8,395 nt of DNA, taken from the NCBI GenBank assembly GCA_016650435.1, contig JAENVT010000214.1, forward strand, positions 1 to 8,395. The letters run 5' to 3'. Origin of the DNA: Ilumatobacteraceae bacterium (GTDB lineage: Bacteria > Actinomycetota > Acidimicrobiia > Acidimicrobiales > Ilumatobacteraceae). This document shows, piece by piece, positions 5,526 through 8,395 of the stretch. A model generated the notes under the pieces. That model made no database searches. It was not told the DNA's origin and was given only the letters and a program-made list of their open reading frames with translations. The translations under genes and the position numbers were made by a program. How positions within the stretch are numbered: the first letter of the stretch is position 1; each line of letters starts with the position of its first letter.

Positions 5526-6736
5526 GCGTCGCCACCGCAACCTATCGTTCGCGTTTGCGCCCGACCGACGTCTTGCGCGTCGGCGCGCTCGGGCTGCGCA
5601 CCCGTCGCTTGCGAACCGGTTTGTCGACGCTCGGCGTGGCCATCGGCATTGCCGCGATGGTGGGCGTGCTCGGGTTGTCGGCATCGTCGCGCGAGGAATT
5701 GCAAACACGGATCAGGGCGCTCGGCACCAACCTGCTGGAAGTGCAAGCCGGCCAGGGCCTCGGCCGCGGCACCCAGACACTCCCCACCGACGCAGTCAAG
5801 ATGGTGCGCAGGATCGGGCCGGTGACCGCCGTCAGTTCGATCGCCACCGTGACCGGCGCGACTGTGCGGCGAACCGACGCGATCTCGGAGGGGATCAACG
5901 GGGGCATCACTGTTTTCGCTGCTGACGATGCCCTCCTGACCACGTTGAACGCATCGCTCGCCGATGGCGAGTGGCTCGACTCCGCCACCAGCACCTACCC
6001 AGCGGTCGTGCTCGGCTCGGTTGCGGCACAGAAGTTGGGGATCGTCGACGTTGCCGACGAACTGCGCGTGCGCATCGGCGACAACTGGTTCGCTGTCATC
6101 GGCATCCTCAAGCCGGTAGCAGCGGCCGAGGGTCTCGATCGTGGGGCGATCATCGGGATCGCCGCGGCCCAGACATACGTGCTTGGTGGCGACACCATCG
6201 CCCCCGAACGGATCTACGTTCGAACCCAAGAGGGCGCCATCGACACGGTGCGAAACGTGCTGCCGCCGACCGTCAATCCCGAAACGCCCGAGGAGGTCGA
6301 GGCAACTCGACCGTCCGATGCATTGGCTGCCGAGGATGCGGCCAGCACCGCGTTCACATCGCTGTTTCTCGGCCTCGGGGCGGTTGCTCTGCTCGTCGGC
6401 GGCATCGGCATTGCCAATGTCATGGTCATCGCGGTGATCGAACGGCGCAGTGAGATCGGCCTTCGCCGTGCGCTCGGTGCTACCAAAGCACACATTCGGC
6501 GACAGTTCTTGACCGAAGCAGTTCTCTTGGCCGGAGCCGGCGGAGTAGTCGGTGTCGGTCTCGGCGCCGCAGTCACCGCTATCTACGCATCGACCAAACA
6601 TTGGAAAGTTGTGGTCCCACCCATCGCCATCGGCGGCGGCGTCGTCGCCGCACTGGCAATCGGCGCCATCGCCGGTCTGTACCCGGCTGCGCGCGCCGCT
6701 CGCCTGCCACCGACCGAAGCACTGCGAGGCAACTGA
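5522..6736 (+). CDS. ABC transporter permease, MacB/FtsX type
   Basis: A 404-residue permease with the four-helix MacB layout. TM1 is at about 32-54 (STLGVAIGIAAMVGVLGLSA). A large extracytoplasmic MacB_PCD-type domain follows at about 55-275, with NLLEVQAGQG after TM1 and a later VVLGSVAAQKLG segment. TM2 is at about 279-304, TM3 at about 331-354 and TM4 at about 367-388. The FtsX-family signatures are clear: ERRSEIGLRRALGATKAHI (307-325) after TM2, which is the coupling-helix region contacting the ATPase, and GLYPAARAARLPPTEALR (385-402) at the C-terminus. It would work as a dimer with the ATPase, transmitting ATP-driven motion to the outer domain and the adaptors. The ATG overlaps the ATPase stop (ATGA), so equal amounts are expected. 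The length is normal for a split MacB permease (YknZ about 400). The substrate cannot be read from the sequence. Confidence 0.95.
   Translation: MSVATATYRSRLRPTDVLRVGALGLRTRRLRTGLSTLGVAIGIAAMVGVLGLSASSREELQTRIRALGTNLLEVQAGQGLGRGTQTLPTDAVKMVRRIGPVTAVSSIATVTGATVRRTDAISEGINGGITVFAADDALLTTLNASLADGEWLDSATSTYPAVVLGSVAAQKLGIVDVADELRVRIGDNWFAVIGILKPVAAAEGLDRGAIIGIAAAQTYVLGGDTIAPERIYVRTQEGAIDTVRNVLPPTVNPETPEEVEATRPSDALAAEDAASTAFTSLFLGLGAVALLVGGIGIANVMVIAVIERRSEIGLRRALGATKAHIRRQFLTEAVLLAGAGGVVGVGLGAAVTAIYASTKHWKVVVPPIAIGGGVVAALAIGAIAGLYPAARAARLPPTEALRGN
6726..6729 (+). promoter_or_regulatory. Ribosome binding site of the second adaptor gene
   Basis: GAGG lies within the last codons of the permease gene, 8 bases before the ATG at 6738. 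It decides that start over the open-frame extension reaching back to 6552, which would overlap the permease. Confidence 0.5.
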
Positions 6737-6737
6737 T

Positions 6738-8267
6738 ATGTCGCCGATACCTAAGCGTCGCCGCGGCCGCGCGATCGCAACGATCGCTGTTTGCATCGTG
6801 CTGTCCGGCGCTGCAGCAGTTGCAATCGCCGTCCGCAAGCCGAAGTCGACGTCAACCATCGCGACTCCGTCGATCTTCAAGACCTCGGCTGTCAGCCTCG
6901 GCGACCTGACCACGACCGAGCGCATTGATGGGACCGTGCAGTTGTCGTCGACGCTGCCCGTGCTGCACCGCATCGAGGGCCAGACAAGTTCGAGCACGAC
7001 GCCCTCGGCCTCAGCGTCGACGCCCACCTCGACATTGCCTTCCGCCAACAATTCACAACAGGGCAACGGTTCCGACAATCCCAACGCATTGTCGTCGGGG
7101 CTACTTGCCAACGACTGTTCGAACCCCACCGAACCGTCGACGACCACGGCCGCCACGACACCGACCACCCCGACCACGACGATCCCTGACACGACCCCGG
7201 TTGACAGCACCCCGGTTGACAGCACCCCGGTCGACACGACGCCGACGACAACATCCACGACGACGACCACCATCGTCACCACACCGCCGGTCCAAACGTG
7301 CGACACGACGACAACCACGACACCGGCGACTCCTGACACCACGCCCGATACTTCGGGTGGCCTGGGAGCACCAACGGGCGCTGCTCGGACTGGGGCGTCG
7401 CGTTCTGCTTCTGCTTCCACCACTGGCGCCTCGGCGACGTCGAACGCCCGCGTCACTCAAACGATCACGTCGGTCATTGCCGTAGACACGCCAATCACGC
7501 AAGGTGACGTGCTCTACACCGTCGACGGCGCGCCAGTCGTTGCACTCGTCGGTGCGCTACCGGCGTGGCGATCACTGTCGATCTCTTCCGACGACGGCGC
7601 GGACGTCGCCCAGTTGGAGGCCAGCCTCGTCGCGCTCGGCTACGACCCGGGTCTCAAGGTCGTCGTCGACAATCACTTCGATTCAGCAACTCGAACGATG
7701 GTCAAGGCATGGCAACAGGGTCTCGGCGTCGAGGCGACCGGTACCGTGAACCTCGGGTCGGTTGTGTTCCTGCCATCGTCGACGACCGTCAGCGCAGTGG
7801 CCCACGTCGTCGGCGACACGGTCGGCGATGGCGACACCGTCTTGACCTTGGCGACACCGACTCAAGTGGTGCTTGTCGATGTACCGGCTGGAGACGAAGC
7901 TCAGGTACTGCCCGGCCTTGCAGTCGGCATCGGCGACGTGCAAGGAACCGTCTCGCGGCTGCAGTCGGCCGACCGCGACGGCGCAGTTGTGGTCGAGGCA
8001 GTGATCGCCCCGGCGACGGCAATCGCCAACGCAACCAACGGAAGTTCGGTCAAGGTCACGCTCACGTTGCAGAACGACGCAGGCGTGCTGATCGCGCCAG
8101 CGGAGGCATTGGTGTCGCGACTCGACGGCACGTACGCCGTCCAGCTCGAGACCTCGGATGGCACCACCAAATGGCTGACTGTCGAGCTGCTCGGCGTCAG
8201 CGGCGCCAACGTGGCCATCCGCGGCGACGGCCTCTCCGAAGGAACTGTTCTCCTGCTACCCGCGTAG
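6738..8267 (+). CDS. Second MacA-like adaptor with Thr/Pro-rich insertion and one peptidoglycan-binding-like domain
   Basis: A 509-residue protein. A basic tail (KRRRGR) precedes one membrane anchor (about 11-32). A first lipoyl-type strand region follows (52-80, SLGDLTTTERIDG to VLHRIEG), then a low-complexity insertion of about 155 residues (81-237) rich in Thr, Pro, Ser and Asp. The lipoyl fold resumes at 238-272 and shares TVDGAPVVA exactly with the first adaptor. Next come a peptidoglycan-binding-1-like domain (285-346, DDGADVAQLEASLVALGYD, MVKAWQQGLGV), the second half-lipoyl segment (349-372) and a beta-rich C-terminal region (375-509) like MacA membrane-proximal domains (VLIAPAEALVSRLDGTYAVQL). 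The only extracytoplasmic cysteines, Cys127 and Cys188, bracket the Thr-rich core. It starts one base after the permease stop. It is a paralogue of the first adaptor, perhaps giving a mixed adaptor ring or a separate wall-reaching arm; that role is inference. A stop at 8265-8267 ends the operon; I see no hairpin terminator after it. Confidence 0.87.
   Translation: MSPIPKRRRGRAIATIAVCIVLSGAAAVAIAVRKPKSTSTIATPSIFKTSAVSLGDLTTTERIDGTVQLSSTLPVLHRIEGQTSSSTTPSASASTPTSTLPSANNSQQGNGSDNPNALSSGLLANDCSNPTEPSTTTAATTPTTPTTTIPDTTPVDSTPVDSTPVDTTPTTTSTTTTTIVTTPPVQTCDTTTTTTPATPDTTPDTSGGLGAPTGAARTGASRSASASTTGASATSNARVTQTITSVIAVDTPITQGDVLYTVDGAPVVALVGALPAWRSLSISSDDGADVAQLEASLVALGYDPGLKVVVDNHFDSATRTMVKAWQQGLGVEATGTVNLGSVVFLPSSTTVSAVAHVVGDTVGDGDTVLTLATPTQVVLVDVPAGDEAQVLPGLAVGIGDVQGTVSRLQSADRDGAVVVEAVIAPATAIANATNGSSVKVTLTLQNDAGVLIAPAEALVSRLDGTYAVQLETSDGTTKWLTVELLGVSGANVAIRGDGLSEGTVLLLPA
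7197..7241 (+). repeat. Tandem 15-bp repeat, three copies, in the Thr/Pro linker
   Basis: CCGGTTGACAGCACC occurs perfectly twice (7197-7211, 7212-7226). A third copy, CCGGTCGACACGACG (7227-7241), has diverged. In frame they encode PVDST, PVDST, PVDTT (residues 154-168 of the second adaptor). The surrounding 7120-7350 is a degenerate ACG/ACC/CCG (Thr/Pro) low-complexity tract. The two identical copies suggest recent expansion, so linker length may vary between strains. Confidence 0.85.
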
Positions 8268-8333
8268 AGCACAACCGTCGTCCATCGAAGTGCGACATCG
8301 CGCCGTCATCGCTACGCCCAACGATCTTTCGTC

Positions 8334-8340
8334 AAGGAGA
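8334..8340 (+). promoter_or_regulatory. Strong ribosome binding site before the right-edge gene
   Basis: AAGGAGA lies 5 bases before the GTG at 8346 and is the best Shine-Dalgarno in the window. The 78-base gap after the operon (8268-8345) contains it and otherwise shows no clear terminator or -10/-35 pair, so read-through from the operon is possible. Confidence 0.75.
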
Positions 8341-8345
8341 ACTAC

Positions 8346-8395
8346 GTGAGCAGCACGATCACAACTTCGAAGCCCAAGCGAGCCGGCATGGCACG
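8346..8395 (+). CDS. Start of an unidentified gene (cut by window edge)
   Basis: A GTG with an excellent ribosome binding site opens a frame that stays open for the 16 complete codons in the window. The peptide starts MSSTITTSKPKRAGMA, a polar and basic N-terminus. No family can be recognised from this. It lies on the same strand as the transporter operon, 78 bases after it, so it could be a further member with its own strong translation signal or a separate unit. Confidence 0.55.
   Translation, partial: MSSTITTSKPKRAGMA

Noticed and set aside
7197..7226. TTGACA copies considered as -35 promoter elements
   Set aside because: They are part of the in-frame 15-bp repeat, and no -10 box or gene start lies at a suitable distance.
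7120..7350. Repetitive tract considered as a CRISPR array or intergenic repeat
   Set aside because: There are no spacers of regular length. The repeats are in frame, short and encode Thr/Pro/Asp, so this is a protein linker.
5264..7456. 730-codon open frame on the minus strand across the ATPase, permease and second adaptor genes
   Set aside because: It is antisense to three genes with full motif support. Its Val/Gly-rich repeats are the mirror of the Thr/Pro codons, and no domain is recognisable.
8268..8345. Search for an operon terminator
   Set aside because: No stable hairpin followed by a T-run is visible; reporting one would not be supported.

Overview
The window reads as chromosomal DNA from a high-GC actinobacterium, plausibly of the class Acidimicrobiia. 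The grounds are the GC-rich coding sequence, the many GTG starts, a DivIVA-type polar/growth protein, a PDZ-Lon membrane protease, and secreted proteins with long Thr/Pro-rich linkers. The class-level guess is inference. There are nine genes, two of them cut by the window edges, and no gap over about 80 bases. I see no tRNA, rRNA, CRISPR array or transposase.

Left part, minus strand (1-1492): the first 53 codons of a DivIVA-domain protein (cut by the left edge) lie downstream of a membrane-anchored PDZ-Lon (S16) protease. Divergent from the protease, and overlapping its 5' end by 23 bases, starts a plus-strand pair (1470-2413): a small two-helix membrane protein and a HEAT-repeat protein joined by an ATGA stop/start overlap.

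Centre and right, plus strand (2483-8267): a compact five-gene operon. Its order is a secreted lipoprotein with duplicated ACMR/ACLR cysteine motifs, a MacA/HlyD-like adaptor with two peptidoglycan-binding-like domains, a MacB/LolD-type ABC ATPase, a MacB/FtsX-type permease, and a second MacA-like adaptor with one peptidoglycan-binding-like domain and a long Thr/Pro linker. Three junctions are 4-base stop/start overlaps and the last is a single-base gap, so the products were probably made together and act as one complex. ATPase and permease would form the membrane engine, the two adaptors would sit on the outer face of the membrane and reach into the cell wall, and the lipoprotein may deliver or sense the substrate. 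The substrate is not visible from sequence. The nearest characterised relatives by architecture are Gram-negative MacAB and Bacillus YknXYZ.

The most interesting signal is in the adaptors. The alpha-helical hairpin that MacA uses to dock on TolC appears to be replaced by a peptidoglycan-binding-like domain, placed between the two halves of the lipoyl (barrel-sandwich) domain. This module is duplicated in the first adaptor, and the second adaptor carries a further ~155-residue Thr/Pro insertion bracketed by two cysteines. After the operon, a strong ribosome binding site precedes a gene cut off by the right edge.
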